NCBI GenBank assembly: GCA_900316835.1 | Contig: ONEL01000002.1 | Location: forward strand, 101,976-165,975 | DNA: 64,000 nucleotides | DNA from: an uncultured Prevotellaceae bacterium | GTDB lineage: Bacteria; Bacteroidota; Bacteroidia; Bacteroidales; Muribaculaceae | Direction of reading: 5' to 3' | Part shown: positions 1 to 8,141 of the stretch, one piece after another | Position numbering within the stretch: position 1 is the stretch's first letter | How the letters are laid out: each line of letters starts with the position of its first letter | Made by a program: the position numbers and the translations under genes | Notes under the pieces: model-generated | Told to the model about the DNA's origin: nothing | The model's input: the letters and a program-made list of their open reading frames with translations, nothing else | Databases searched by the model: none

Positions 1-440
1 GCCTTCATATTGTTGTTAGGTCGCTTCTGATTCATTGCCAGACGCTCATCGCAACAAAGCATATATGCCAGGAACAGGTTCGACAAGTCATCCTCAGTCA
101 ACTCATCATTTCTCCAATTATAACACGTCAACAGTCTACTTATAAGGAGAAGCATAGCATATTTGTCTATAAGGGCGTAGTTCCCAAGGTTATACTGTTG
201 AGCATACTGGCCAACAGGATTCTTTACATCATCTCGCGTTTTCATTATCCATGGTGCCCAAATGTTGAAATCATGCTCACCAATAAACTGATTCACCTTC
301 TTTGAGAGATTATATGAAATAAGTTCTATGGCGGTGTTTGATGGAACATTAGACAGCAAATCCTCTATCTTATCGTGCCTGTCTGGATAGACCACACTAT
401 AAGACAACAATACTTGCTTTTGTAATTCCATCTTCTTCAT
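1..440 (-). CDS. Unrecognised protein, third gene of KAP/nuclease cassette (3' end outside window)
   Basis: The reading frame is open from an ATG at 440-438 to the window edge, giving at least 146 residues beginning MKKMELQKQVLLSYSVV. An AAAGGG-like ribosome site lies in the 3' end of the gene before it, whose stop is only 4 bases upstream, so the two are almost certainly co-transcribed and translationally linked. The visible part is soluble-looking, without signal peptide or membrane segments, and is rich in Leu, Asn and Asp. I do not recognise a family. Its place as the last visible gene after a KAP-type NTPase and a nuclease-like protein suggests it is a further subunit of the same system; that is inference from context only. 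Confidence 0.75.
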   Translation of the reverse strand, partial: MKKMELQKQVLLSYSVVYPDRHDKIEDLLSNVPSNTAIELISYNLSKKVNQFIGEHDFNIWAPWIMKTRDDVKNPVGQYAQQYNLGNYALIDKYAMLLLISRLLTCYNWRNDELTEDDLSNLFLAYMLCCDERLAMNQKRPNNNMK

Positions 441-444
441 AACG

Positions 445-2436
445 TTACCCTTTATTACTATTCATCATCCTTACCATTCTGCGCTCTCTATAGAAATTAT
501 ATGACCCCATGTTTACATACTTTGTCTCTCTCAGCCGAGCAAGCAGTTCTTCGTTTGAATTAGATCCCTGCACAATTAGCATCAATTGTTCCAAATCCAG
601 GAACCAACTATTGAAGAATGAATTCGTTTTAGAGTCACCGTTGGTTCTCTCTTCGTTTAGGAACGACATCCATTTTTGCATGTCCTTATTAAACTTCTTC
701 ACATCCTTTATGGTCTGCTTATCATCACCGTCGTATTCTGCCACCAACGGTTTATTACACATTTCATCCATGATGCTCTTGATAAGCATTCTGTCTTGAA
801 GTGGGCCAAAAGCGCCTAGAGATACCGAGATGCACTCAGCCGTTCTATTATGTTTCTCAACATTTGTCTTTTTCCCGTTTTCATCAACCAAATTCACGTA
901 CCCTTTTTCAATCAAAAGATGTGAAGTTCTAAAACATTGAGCCTGAGAGTCTATAAGACTTCCCAGTAAATCTGCCACAATTCTGAATTCATCCCCAGAC
1001 TTTGCCTTTCTTGTCAAGCTTTTTTTCTTCATCTCAAAAAGCATGATACCTTTTGTGGCCTCAACAACAAGATCCGCTTCGCCTTCTTCTGGTGGAAGAT
1101 AAGTGCCACTGCAATGCGTTATGCCTTTTTCGGCAAGTTTCTCGTTGATAAAAATCTCGATCAACTTTCCGACTTCCTTATCAATGTCTTTCTGGTTGTC
1201 CTCTTTTTCTTGATTGCGTACAACCATCATCAGTGCCTCAAACCACCCCCATGAACCTATTGTTACGGGCAAAGCATATATCTTACCATTTGCTTTAATC
1301 AGTGGCTTGTTGGCGGCATTCTCTTTTTCTTCATCTAATGGTGTTCTGAATCCATTGTTTAATATGTCACCACCTGTTGCCACATCATTGATCAATTGTT
1401 CAATAGCCCCAATTCCTAGTTCATTCAATTTATCTTTTCTTAGCTCCACACATTTCAATGCATCCGCAACAGAAAGGACATAGTTCATCAATCGCTCATA
1501 TTCATCAAATGTGTATCCGTTTTCCAACACCCTTCCCGTATCGCGCATATACATAAGCACACGTTCACAGAACATTCTCGTAAACCAAACAGAATGTTGC
1601 GTCAGTCCAAAGATGCTCTCCTTATACACCAAATCCCTGAAGAACTCCACCGTGTCTCTGTCTCTGTGGAATAAATCTTCCCATACATTTCCGAAGTTCT
1701 GTACAGGGTATTTAAGGAAACAGTAGTTAGTCGCTAGTTTTATAGCATTTCCAAAAGCCTTTGCTGCCTCGCTATTGCTACCTCCGTCTGCATTGATATT
1801 TGCCAAAGCTAAGTTTACAAGATAATTGTATGGTTTTACTATTGTCACATCCTTTGGATTAGGCATATTGCCATTCATATCGGTCAAGAATCTTCCTTCT
1901 GGTTCCAAATATTCCATTTGCGACAACAGCATGTTCAAGAATCTTCTTCCACCTGCCTCGCGAATCCAGTTGATCAAAGCATCATAGACTATATCGTCAT
2001 TCTCTGTCACATAGTCACAATCCTCTATCTTTATCTTGAGCCCAAATTTCCGCAACGTCTTTGCAGCCGCTGCACGTCTATGCTCCTTATCATATTCTTT
2101 CAGCCAATCTGTTTGTGGCAAAGGCATTTCTTCACTACAGGCCGCTATCACGTCTTGCCAACAAGTATCACTAAAAGTCTTTATGGCACTTTGATTCCAA
2201 CCAAGATGATTATGAATAATCTCCACTACATCTATATAGCGTTGGTTATCCACACCATCTAGTAGCTGCTCTCTCTGCAAGCCTTTACCCAACCTCTGAA
2301 AATCCCTATACAAAAATATTTCATCACTGTCTGATGGAAGTAGTGCTTTGATACGCGCATCTACATTCCCAATCTTTGTGGTCACGGGCTTAAGCAAGCC
2401 ATCAACAAACTTCTTGAAATCTGCTATTGTCACCAT
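445..2436 (-). CDS. Large protein with PD-(D/E)XK-like nuclease motif, partner of KAP NTPase
   Basis: A 663-residue soluble protein of unknown family. Residues 1-400 are mostly helical with no motif I can name. Around residues 420-475 there is a pattern typical of PD-(D/E)XK nucleases: a helix with Glu (EVGKLIEIFINE), then D455 in GEADLVVEA, then E468-M-K470 in LFEMKKKS, which would be the acidic, metal-binding and lysine positions of the fold. A glutamine-containing stretch follows (DSQAQCF, around 500). The gene starts 6 bases after the stop of the upstream NTPase gene and ends 4 bases before the next gene, so it is the middle gene of a tight operon. I infer a nucleic-acid-cleaving effector whose activity may be gated by the NTPase; the nuclease call rests on motif spacing alone. 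Confidence 0.7.
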   Translation of the reverse strand: MVTIADFKKFVDGLLKPVTTKIGNVDARIKALLPSDSDEIFLYRDFQRLGKGLQREQLLDGVDNQRYIDVVEIIHNHLGWNQSAIKTFSDTCWQDVIAACSEEMPLPQTDWLKEYDKEHRRAAAAKTLRKFGLKIKIEDCDYVTENDDIVYDALINWIREAGGRRFLNMLLSQMEYLEPEGRFLTDMNGNMPNPKDVTIVKPYNYLVNLALANINADGGSNSEAAKAFGNAIKLATNYCFLKYPVQNFGNVWEDLFHRDRDTVEFFRDLVYKESIFGLTQHSVWFTRMFCERVLMYMRDTGRVLENGYTFDEYERLMNYVLSVADALKCVELRKDKLNELGIGAIEQLINDVATGGDILNNGFRTPLDEEKENAANKPLIKANGKIYALPVTIGSWGWFEALMMVVRNQEKEDNQKDIDKEVGKLIEIFINEKLAEKGITHCSGTYLPPEEGEADLVVEATKGIMLFEMKKKSLTRKAKSGDEFRIVADLLGSLIDSQAQCFRTSHLLIEKGYVNLVDENGKKTNVEKHNRTAECISVSLGAFGPLQDRMLIKSIMDEMCNKPLVAEYDGDDKQTIKDVKKFNKDMQKWMSFLNEERTNGDSKTNSFFNSWFLDLEQLMLIVQGSNSNEELLARLRETKYVNMGSYNFYRERRMVRMMNSNKG

Positions 2437-2442
2437 CGCTTC

Positions 2443-4428
2443 CTATTTTTGTATTTTCTTAATCACCCCCTTCAGACAGTCTTCAATCAGAATATCTGCA
2501 TAGGTTGTTTTATTTTTATGTTTCTGTGCCAAGGCCTGCTCTAGATTCCTCACGAACGGCAATTCCGCATCATATACTTGGGGATATGGAACCTGTTGTA
2601 AGAAACGTCCGTTCAGAATTTGATAGAGAGCCATCACTTCTTTAGGCTGTATTATATTCACTTTCTTAACTATATCTTCCATCGGAATATGACTTAATAT
2701 TGGATAACTCAGGAAATCCGGTGTCTTTGTGTCACCATACTGAATAGTCAGTCTATTGGCTAAAGAAGGTAGGTCTTCGTTAAACTGACGGCGCGCCTCT
2801 TTAATATCATTATTAAGGTTTTTAGCAGCTATTTCATCCATTTTTTTTCGCTCATATTCCACAACCCAACGACTTTCTTTTGGAATATCGTTCTCTAACA
2901 CATCCAAATTCATCTTATCGAGCAAACCTAGAGAAGAAACATTTGCATACATCTTGTCAATGCCACTGACAATTTTTGTTTGCATATCCTCCTGAGATAA
3001 AGAGGTAAGCGAACAGAAATGCTGAAGATATGTAGCGGAATTAACGTATGCCATATTATCACAAAATTTTCCTTCTTCCACATACTGCGCCAACTGTATT
3101 ACAGCATCCACCATTTCTTCATTACTCATATTCCACTGCGAATGCATTAATTTCTCCAACAATGAGTATGCGGGATTTGTACTATTCCTTTGTTCCTGAC
3201 TCTTATATCCTTCCCACACCGCTTTCAGAGCGTCCTTATCCAAAGACATGCCCGCCGTAACAAAGTCAAACATCTGCGGTGAAACAATGACAGGGAAATT
3301 ATGGGCTTTTACCAACTTCTCAAAGATATACGTAACACGGCGGTTTGTATATTCGCGTTGTTTTTCTTCCTTCTGTTTCTCAACAGCCTCATCTTCTCGC
3401 ATTTCATCCAGCAATCCGTCCGCTTTCCGACCACCGTCATCAAACTCCCAATCAATTGCCGACAATTCAACATATTGAGAAAACTGCGACCTGTCTTTGT
3501 AAGTTAGACGGTCTTTTTTATACTCAATCGAAACGCCTACTGTGCTAGCCCACAACGACAAGAGAAATCTGTCAGCCAAATCTTTGTTTTCATTCTTCAG
3601 AAAAACATTGCAAACCTCATAAATCTTGCAGAAATGAGCCAAAGCAAATTTCAATATTCGGATGTTATGCAATTCAACACGTAAGCCTTTGTCTTCTTTA
3701 TATGATGGAAAACATGGGTCAATCACCTTCACCGCCTTTTGAGCCGTCATGAACTCGGTAAAAGGTGAAATACAGTTCTTTCCACATAATTCCTTAAAAA
3801 TGGATACTACATCAGGCTCATAAACCAAGGTTTTCTCTATCACCTTTTCTTTGAACACAAGTTTTGCCTCGTCCTTTTGCTGCATATAGGAGTTGTTGGC
3901 TATCACTACCACCTTATAGCCTCGGTGTTCAACCAGATCATTGATAGCTCCCAAAAGAGTATGAACGTCAATTGTATCTATCACGCGTTCTATATCATCA
4001 AGAATGATAACGGTTTTTTCTGTGGGAATAAGTTTATAAAGCAAGCCACTATTGTTATTGACCAATGTTTCCACGTCCACAAAATTTCCTAGCCATGATA
4101 TCTTAGAAGCGAATTGTGCCCCTTTGGCTAAGGCCTTGCCAGCCTTCTCCTTTCCCAAACTAGATAGCCACGATTTCTTTTTCTCCTTTTTTGTTCCGTC
4201 AACTTCGTTGTTCTCTGGCCGTTTGTAATTATCTGCTATTCGAAGTGGCATTTCATTAACCGACTCAATACCGAATAATGACACCTTCACAGGATTCCAT
4301 CCATCCTGTTGCAAGGCAGGCATTACCACTTTCTCTATATGATAAGTCTTACCACAACCCCATTCGCCCGACACCATCAAAGCGCCGGTACTCTCCATTG
4401 ACAGATAGTTTCTTATACCGTCTAACAT
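2443..4428 (-). CDS. KAP-type P-loop NTPase, first gene of candidate defence cassette
   Basis: A 661-residue P-loop NTPase. The Walker A motif GEWGCGKT lies about 21 residues from the chosen start, the Walker B is VIILDDIERV about residues 140-149, and a sensor-like VVVIANN strand follows about 30 residues later. The Walker A close to the N-terminus and the DDIER form of Walker B fit the KAP/STAND-like families often found in phage-defence operons. The frame stays open upstream to a TTG at 4527, but that TTG lies inside a -7 promoter box (TACTTTTG, 4532-4525), so the ATG at 4428 is preferred. No membrane segments are obvious, unlike classical KAP proteins with inserted helices. It leads a three-gene operon with a nuclease-like protein. 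NTPase activity is well supported; a defence role is inferred. Confidence 0.8.
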   Translation of the reverse strand: MLDGIRNYLSMESTGALMVSGEWGCGKTYHIEKVVMPALQQDGWNPVKVSLFGIESVNEMPLRIADNYKRPENNEVDGTKKEKKKSWLSSLGKEKAGKALAKGAQFASKISWLGNFVDVETLVNNNSGLLYKLIPTEKTVIILDDIERVIDTIDVHTLLGAINDLVEHRGYKVVVIANNSYMQQKDEAKLVFKEKVIEKTLVYEPDVVSIFKELCGKNCISPFTEFMTAQKAVKVIDPCFPSYKEDKGLRVELHNIRILKFALAHFCKIYEVCNVFLKNENKDLADRFLLSLWASTVGVSIEYKKDRLTYKDRSQFSQYVELSAIDWEFDDGGRKADGLLDEMREDEAVEKQKEEKQREYTNRRVTYIFEKLVKAHNFPVIVSPQMFDFVTAGMSLDKDALKAVWEGYKSQEQRNSTNPAYSLLEKLMHSQWNMSNEEMVDAVIQLAQYVEEGKFCDNMAYVNSATYLQHFCSLTSLSQEDMQTKIVSGIDKMYANVSSLGLLDKMNLDVLENDIPKESRWVVEYERKKMDEIAAKNLNNDIKEARRQFNEDLPSLANRLTIQYGDTKTPDFLSYPILSHIPMEDIVKKVNIIQPKEVMALYQILNGRFLQQVPYPQVYDAELPFVRNLEQALAQKHKNKTTYADILIEDCLKGVIKKIQK

Positions 4429-4524
4429 ATTATTGTTTTTATATGAGTAAATCGTTGTATCAAGACACCAGCGAAGAAACTTAGTAATATTTCTTCGTCT
4501 CTTTTTAAGAGAGGTTATTTGATA

Positions 4525-4532
4525 CAAAAGTA
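4525..4532 (-). promoter_or_regulatory. -7 promoter box of the KAP/nuclease operon
   Basis: The minus strand reads TACTTTTG, a full match to the Bacteroidota -7 consensus TAnnTTTG. It overlaps the upstream TTG that would otherwise extend the NTPase, giving a ~90-nt leader before the ATG at 4428. No good -33 box was seen. Confidence 0.5.
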
Positions 4533-4624
4533 CTCTTTTTTTCGAAAGTAAGGTGTTTGTTCATCGTTTCGCGCGTAAATTTAAGCAAAATTTATCTAAA
4601 ATCACACCTATGTTACACTAAAAG

Positions 4625-4656
4625 TTGCGATAAATGAAGATTTTTGAGTACCTTTG
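4625..4656 (+). promoter_or_regulatory. Promoter of the hxs operon
   Basis: TTG at 4625-4627 (-33) and TACCTTTG at 4649-4656 (-7), separated by 21 bases, match the Bacteroidota housekeeping promoter. Transcription would begin near 4663, about 215 bases ahead of hxsD, so the mRNA has a long leader. Confidence 0.65.
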
Positions 4657-4662
4657 CAACGC

Positions 4663-4878
4663 ATAGTGGCTACATGCCATATTTGCAAGACATATTGAAA
4701 TTACGAAGCGTTATGCTTCTCTTGCTATAGGAAACCTGAGAAATTTCTTAAGCATCGCAAGGGAGTATGATGCAAGGTTTTCTCAGGACCTCCTATAGAA
4801 GAGTGGGCGTAAACAGTGCCACGCTTCTGTGTAATAATAATAGTCCTTGGGAGGTGCTGACGGGACACGGATATTGGA
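4663..4878 (+). ncRNA. Structured 5' leader of the hxs operon
   Basis: Between the promoter and hxsD, about 215 bases hold nested inverted repeats and no convincing ORF. A small hairpin GAAGC/GCTTC is at 4705-4719. A long nested stem follows: CTATAGGA (4725-4732) with TCCTATAG (4791-4798), then CCTGAGAAA (4735-4743) with TTTCTCAGG (4779-4787), then GCATC (4752-4756) with GATGC (4769-4773) around a loop holding GCAAGGGAGTAT. A third hairpin pairs GTGG (4803-4806) with CCAC (4819-4822), extended by GAAG/CTTC. The last ~50 bases before the start are G-rich. This could be a cis-regulatory RNA, an RNA-protein binding site, or an independent small RNA. I do not recognise a known riboswitch class. 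Confidence 0.6.
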
Positions 4879-5205
4879 ATGACTATGGCTGAACTGAAAT
4901 TTCCTGTTACCGAAATTGACAATGACAAATTTCAAGTTGTTGTAGATATGGCGTTGTATACCAAAGAAGCAATTGTTGCTGCTTGCTATAAGCTTACAGA
5001 TCGATTCTTTGTTCATCAGCAAACAGAAGGAGATTCTGTGTGTGTTGTGTTTGAATCGAAGGAAGGTAATGCTGTTTCTGAGGAAACTGTCAAGCAGTTC
5101 TGCAATGAACTCATTGACCATCAGGTTCGTCACAATACGAATCTGCAGTTTGGCCATATACGTGATTTGATAGTTGAGGAAGCATTTAAGCCTGTGAACA
5201 AATGA
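4879..5205 (+). CDS. hxsD: His-Xaa-Ser system protein HxsD
   Basis: A 108-residue soluble protein beginning MTMAELKFPVTEIDNDKF, matching the length and general pattern of HxsD, the small conserved component of His-Xaa-Ser systems. It has no cysteine cluster or catalytic motif; the stretch ALYTKEAIVAACYKLTDRFFV is the most family-like part. Its biochemical role is unknown; a peptide-recognition or scaffold role for the radical SAM maturases is a reasonable guess. It is the first gene of the operon, and its stop overlaps the hxsB start in an ATGA junction, showing translational coupling. Identification rests mostly on its neighbours hxsB, hxsC and hxsA. Confidence 0.8.
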   Translation: MTMAELKFPVTEIDNDKFQVVVDMALYTKEAIVAACYKLTDRFFVHQQTEGDSVCVVFESKEGNAVSEETVKQFCNELIDHQVRHNTNLQFGHIRDLIVEEAFKPVNK

Positions 5206-6623
5206 GAGATTATCAGATACTTCCTTTCCGCTTCGCCCGCTTCAACGATTCGGAATACTTGCTGACTAATGATGTTGGCGAGTACATTTTCCTTCGTAAT
5301 GAGGATTTCGAGAAATTCATCAACAAGGAACTTGATACGAAGTCGATGGTTTTCCAAGATATTGCCTCGAAGCAGATAGCCACGACAGACAATGTAGAGG
5401 ACGTGGTGAATATGCTGGCCACTAAGTTCAGAACGAAAAAGAGCATCTTGCGTGACTTCACCAGCCTGCACATGGTGGTGCCAACCTTGCGCTGCAATTC
5501 CAGTTGCATCTATTGCCAAGTAGCGCGAAAGAACATGGACGACCACGAGGCCGACATGACGAAGAAGACGGCCAAGAACGTGGTGAAGACCATCTTCGAG
5601 TCACCGTCGCCCTGTATCAAGATTGAGTTCCAAGGTGGCGACCCCTCGACATACTTTGAAATGGTAAAGTACATCATTGAGGAAGCGGAGTGGCAAAACC
5701 TTTTCAAGAAGAAAGATCTTGGCTTTGTAATATGCACCAACGTCACGCTGCTCACTCCCGACATGGTGAAATATTTGAAGAAGCACAAGTGCGACATTTC
5801 CACCTCGCTTGACGGGCCAAAGGAACTTCACAACACGAACCGGCCGCTACAGGACACGACTCATACCCATGAGAAATTTGAGGAGAATATCAAGATGATT
5901 CGTGAGATCTGTGGACAGGATAGCGTGTCGGCTCTGATGACAACATCAAGATACAGCCTCGGCCATTTCAAGGAAATCATTAACGAGTACGTGCGGATGG
6001 GTTACAACAATATATTCCTTCGCGCTTTGAATCCGTATGGGTTTGCCAAACAATACAAGGAGAAGATTGCATACCCCGTGGAGGATTTTATCGAGAACTT
6101 CAAGGAAGGACTCGACTATATCATAGAACTGAACAAGCAAGGCACTTTCTTCATTGAAGGGTATGCGGCTCTGTTGCTGAAACGAATTCTCACGCCATTT
6201 GCTACAGGCTTCGTGGACTTGCAGTCGCCCGCCGGTGTCGGCATCGCAGGAGCAATATATGACTGGGATGGCAATGTCTATGTAGCCGATGAGGGCAGAA
6301 TGTTAGCCCGATTCAAGGACTACTATTTCAAGTTGGGTAATGTGAATGAAGACAGCTATCAGTCAATGTTCAATGGTGAGAAATTGCATCATATCATCGA
6401 GAATGCTTGCACGGAATGTTTGCCTATGTGCTCAGAGTGTGTATTCCAACCCTATTGCGGTGCAGACCCTGTGCGCAACTATTCGGAACAAGGCGACATG
6501 GTTGGGCATCGCCCTACGAGCGAAATGTGCAAGAAGAACACAGCCATTATGCACTACTTGTTTGAATTGCTGAAGAAGCACGACCCAGAGATAAACAGAA
6601 TATTTTGGTCTTGGATAAATTAG
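5202..6623 (+). CDS. hxsB: His-Xaa-Ser system radical SAM/SPASM maturase HxsB
   Basis: A 473-residue radical SAM enzyme. The cluster motif CNSSCIYC gives C98, C102 and C105 in a CX3CX2C spacing. A GGDPS motif (about residues 145-149) matches the GGE-type SAM-binding segment. The C-terminus is a SPASM-like domain with C403, C406, C410, C413, C419 and C443 that should hold auxiliary iron-sulfur clusters. In this system HxsB is thought to modify the HxS-repeat peptide HxsA using SAM radical chemistry; the actual modification is not established as far as I know. The N-terminal ~90 residues are a separate domain that may bind the substrate. It is coupled to hxsD by a 4-base overlap and followed 6 bases later by hxsC. 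Confidence 0.9.
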   Translation: MRDYQILPFRFARFNDSEYLLTNDVGEYIFLRNEDFEKFINKELDTKSMVFQDIASKQIATTDNVEDVVNMLATKFRTKKSILRDFTSLHMVVPTLRCNSSCIYCQVARKNMDDHEADMTKKTAKNVVKTIFESPSPCIKIEFQGGDPSTYFEMVKYIIEEAEWQNLFKKKDLGFVICTNVTLLTPDMVKYLKKHKCDISTSLDGPKELHNTNRPLQDTTHTHEKFEENIKMIREICGQDSVSALMTTSRYSLGHFKEIINEYVRMGYNNIFLRALNPYGFAKQYKEKIAYPVEDFIENFKEGLDYIIELNKQGTFFIEGYAALLLKRILTPFATGFVDLQSPAGVGIAGAIYDWDGNVYVADEGRMLARFKDYYFKLGNVNEDSYQSMFNGEKLHHIIENACTECLPMCSECVFQPYCGADPVRNYSEQGDMVGHRPTSEMCKKNTAIMHYLFELLKKHDPEINRIFWSWIN

Positions 6624-6629
6624 AACGGT

Positions 6630-7778
6630 ATGAAACAGATAAACGGAGCAGCATTCAATATCGAAGCGGACATCCTTGGCCGAATAACGTTGAAGGGAAA
6701 GAACATCTTCAACCGCAAGGATGAGATACTTGTAAAAGCTGACGCAAAGGATTTGCCGTCTGGCTACGCAGCTTTGATTACAAACAGCGAGCAAATTGCT
6801 GGGGGTGAGCCATGCATTGGGAAAGTGCAAACGCTCGATGAATTTAACGAGGGCGACGTGGTGCTTATAAACAAAAAGGGAGAAATCGTATTTCTCTACG
6901 AGATAAAGTCGCTGCATAATGCCATCTTTGCCACAGAGCGATGCAATCACCGTTGCATCATGTGTCCGCAGCCGCCAGTGACAGAAGAAGAGGATAAAAC
7001 ACCCTTCAATCTCAAACTGATTTCGCTTATAGACAAGAATACAGTGGAGGTCGGCATTACTGGTGGCGAGCCTACGCTGATAGGCAACAAACTCTTTAAC
7101 CTCATTAGGCAGATACAGAAGTGCCAGCCGAAAGCAGGAATCAGTCTGCTAACCAATGGTGTGAAGTTTTCCGACAAGGAATTTGCAATGAAACTGGCGA
7201 TGTGCAAGCACCACGACCTGCAAATAGATGTGCCGATATTCTCGGACATAGCCGACGAGCACAATCGCATCGTGGGAGCAAAGACTTTCTATAAGACTGT
7301 GCAAGGGCTTTACAATCTCGCATTGTTCCACCAGCGAATAGGACTGAGAATCGTAGTGCATAAGCAGACCTACAAACGATTGCCCCAACTTGCCGACTAC
7401 ATCTATCACAATTTCCCGTTTGTCAGCCAAGTAGCATTCCTGCAAATGGAAACGACAGGCAACGCAGATACGAATCTCGATGAGTTGTGGATAGACCCAT
7501 ACGATTACAACGAGGAACTGAAGCAGGCCGTCTTGCTGCTGGCCAATCGTGGCATCTGCACTCGTGTTTACAATGCCCAACTGTGTGTGCTGCCTCGCGA
7601 AATAAGGGAGTTCGCTGTCAATGCTATTTCCGACTGGAAAGACACCTATCTGCCCGAGTGCGAGGGATGCAAACTTCGCCAGCAGTGCGGAGGACTGTTT
7701 GCTTCCAATCAGAAGCATCACAGTGCACACATCAATCCCAAATTAGAAGACATCACGGCTTCGGCCTGTGTAGAGTGA
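6630..7778 (+). CDS. hxsC: His-Xaa-Ser system radical SAM maturase HxsC
   Basis: A 382-residue second radical SAM protein. The cluster motif is CNHRCIMC (C105, C109, C112), followed by GITGGEPTLIG, the SAM-binding GGEP segment, near residue 135. The C-terminus has a compact cysteine set, C344, C347, C353 (CEGCKLRQQCGG), plus C380, suggesting one auxiliary cluster rather than the fuller SPASM set of HxsB. The first ~95 residues precede the radical SAM barrel and may be a peptide-binding region. It is probably needed together with HxsB for maturation of HxsA; which enzyme makes which bond cannot be read from sequence. The gene lies 6 bases after hxsB and 39 bases before hxsA. Confidence 0.9.
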   Translation: MKQINGAAFNIEADILGRITLKGKNIFNRKDEILVKADAKDLPSGYAALITNSEQIAGGEPCIGKVQTLDEFNEGDVVLINKKGEIVFLYEIKSLHNAIFATERCNHRCIMCPQPPVTEEEDKTPFNLKLISLIDKNTVEVGITGGEPTLIGNKLFNLIRQIQKCQPKAGISLLTNGVKFSDKEFAMKLAMCKHHDLQIDVPIFSDIADEHNRIVGAKTFYKTVQGLYNLALFHQRIGLRIVVHKQTYKRLPQLADYIYHNFPFVSQVAFLQMETTGNADTNLDELWIDPYDYNEELKQAVLLLANRGICTRVYNAQLCVLPREIREFAVNAISDWKDTYLPECEGCKLRQQCGGLFASNQKHHSAHINPKLEDITASACVE

Positions 7779-7817
7779 TAGTTCATTTAATGTTTAACAA
7801 TTTAAAAAGGAGGTTCA

Positions 7818-8078
7818 ATGAAGAGAGTATTATTTCTTTTGGTCTCTGCCCTTCTTGCTGGAACCACGTATGCTTCCAACCTGAGCAAGGATGTAATTGC
7901 AAAGGTAACGAATAGCAGCGAGGTTTCTATCACTGAGCAGGGACAATCTCTGATTCTGGAGCAGCCTGTGAATGTGCAGACTCAGGCGAATGGTCACTAT
8001 TCGCACAGTTCGCACTCTTCACATAGTTCTCACAGTTCGCACCGCTCTCATTCTTCGCACTACTCAAGTAGTTTCTGA
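7818..8078 (+). CDS. hxsA: His-Xaa-Ser repeat precursor peptide HxsA
   Basis: An 86-residue secreted peptide. Residues 1-19 form a signal peptide (MKRVLFLLVSALLAGTTYA). A ~40-residue spacer follows, and the C-terminus is eight back-to-back HxS triplets with histidines at 60, 63, 66, 69, 72, 75, 78 and 81 (HYS, HSS x4, HRS, HSS, HYS), ending SSF. This repeat is the substrate that names the system. A strong AGGAGG ribosome site sits 6 bases before the ATG, unusual for Bacteroidota and much better than for the upstream genes, suggesting the substrate is made in excess over its enzymes. The repeats may bind metal or be crosslinked after radical SAM modification; neither can be shown here. Confidence 0.9.
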   Translation: MKRVLFLLVSALLAGTTYASNLSKDVIAKVTNSSEVSITEQGQSLILEQPVNVQTQANGHYSHSSHSSHSSHSSHRSHSSHYSSSF

Positions 8079-8103
8079 ACGAGAAAAGTTGAATTCTTTA
8101 ATT

Positions 8104-8139
8104 AGGATGCCATAGCCAAGTGTTATGACATCCTTTTTT
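8104..8139 (+). terminator. Terminator of the hxs operon
   Basis: AGGATG (8104-8109) plus CATA pairs with TATG plus CATCCT (8129-8134), one mismatch between, followed by a run of six T. It ends 3 bases before the stop of the convergent gene. Confidence 0.8.
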
Positions 8140-8141
8140 GA

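Noticed and set aside
4429..4527. N-terminal extension of the KAP NTPase from TTG
   Set aside because: The TTG lies within a -7 promoter box, so it would sit at or before the transcript start.
4725..5157. Minus-strand open frames over the hxs leader and hxsD
   Set aside because: They are antisense to a well-supported operon and lack any family pattern or ribosome site.
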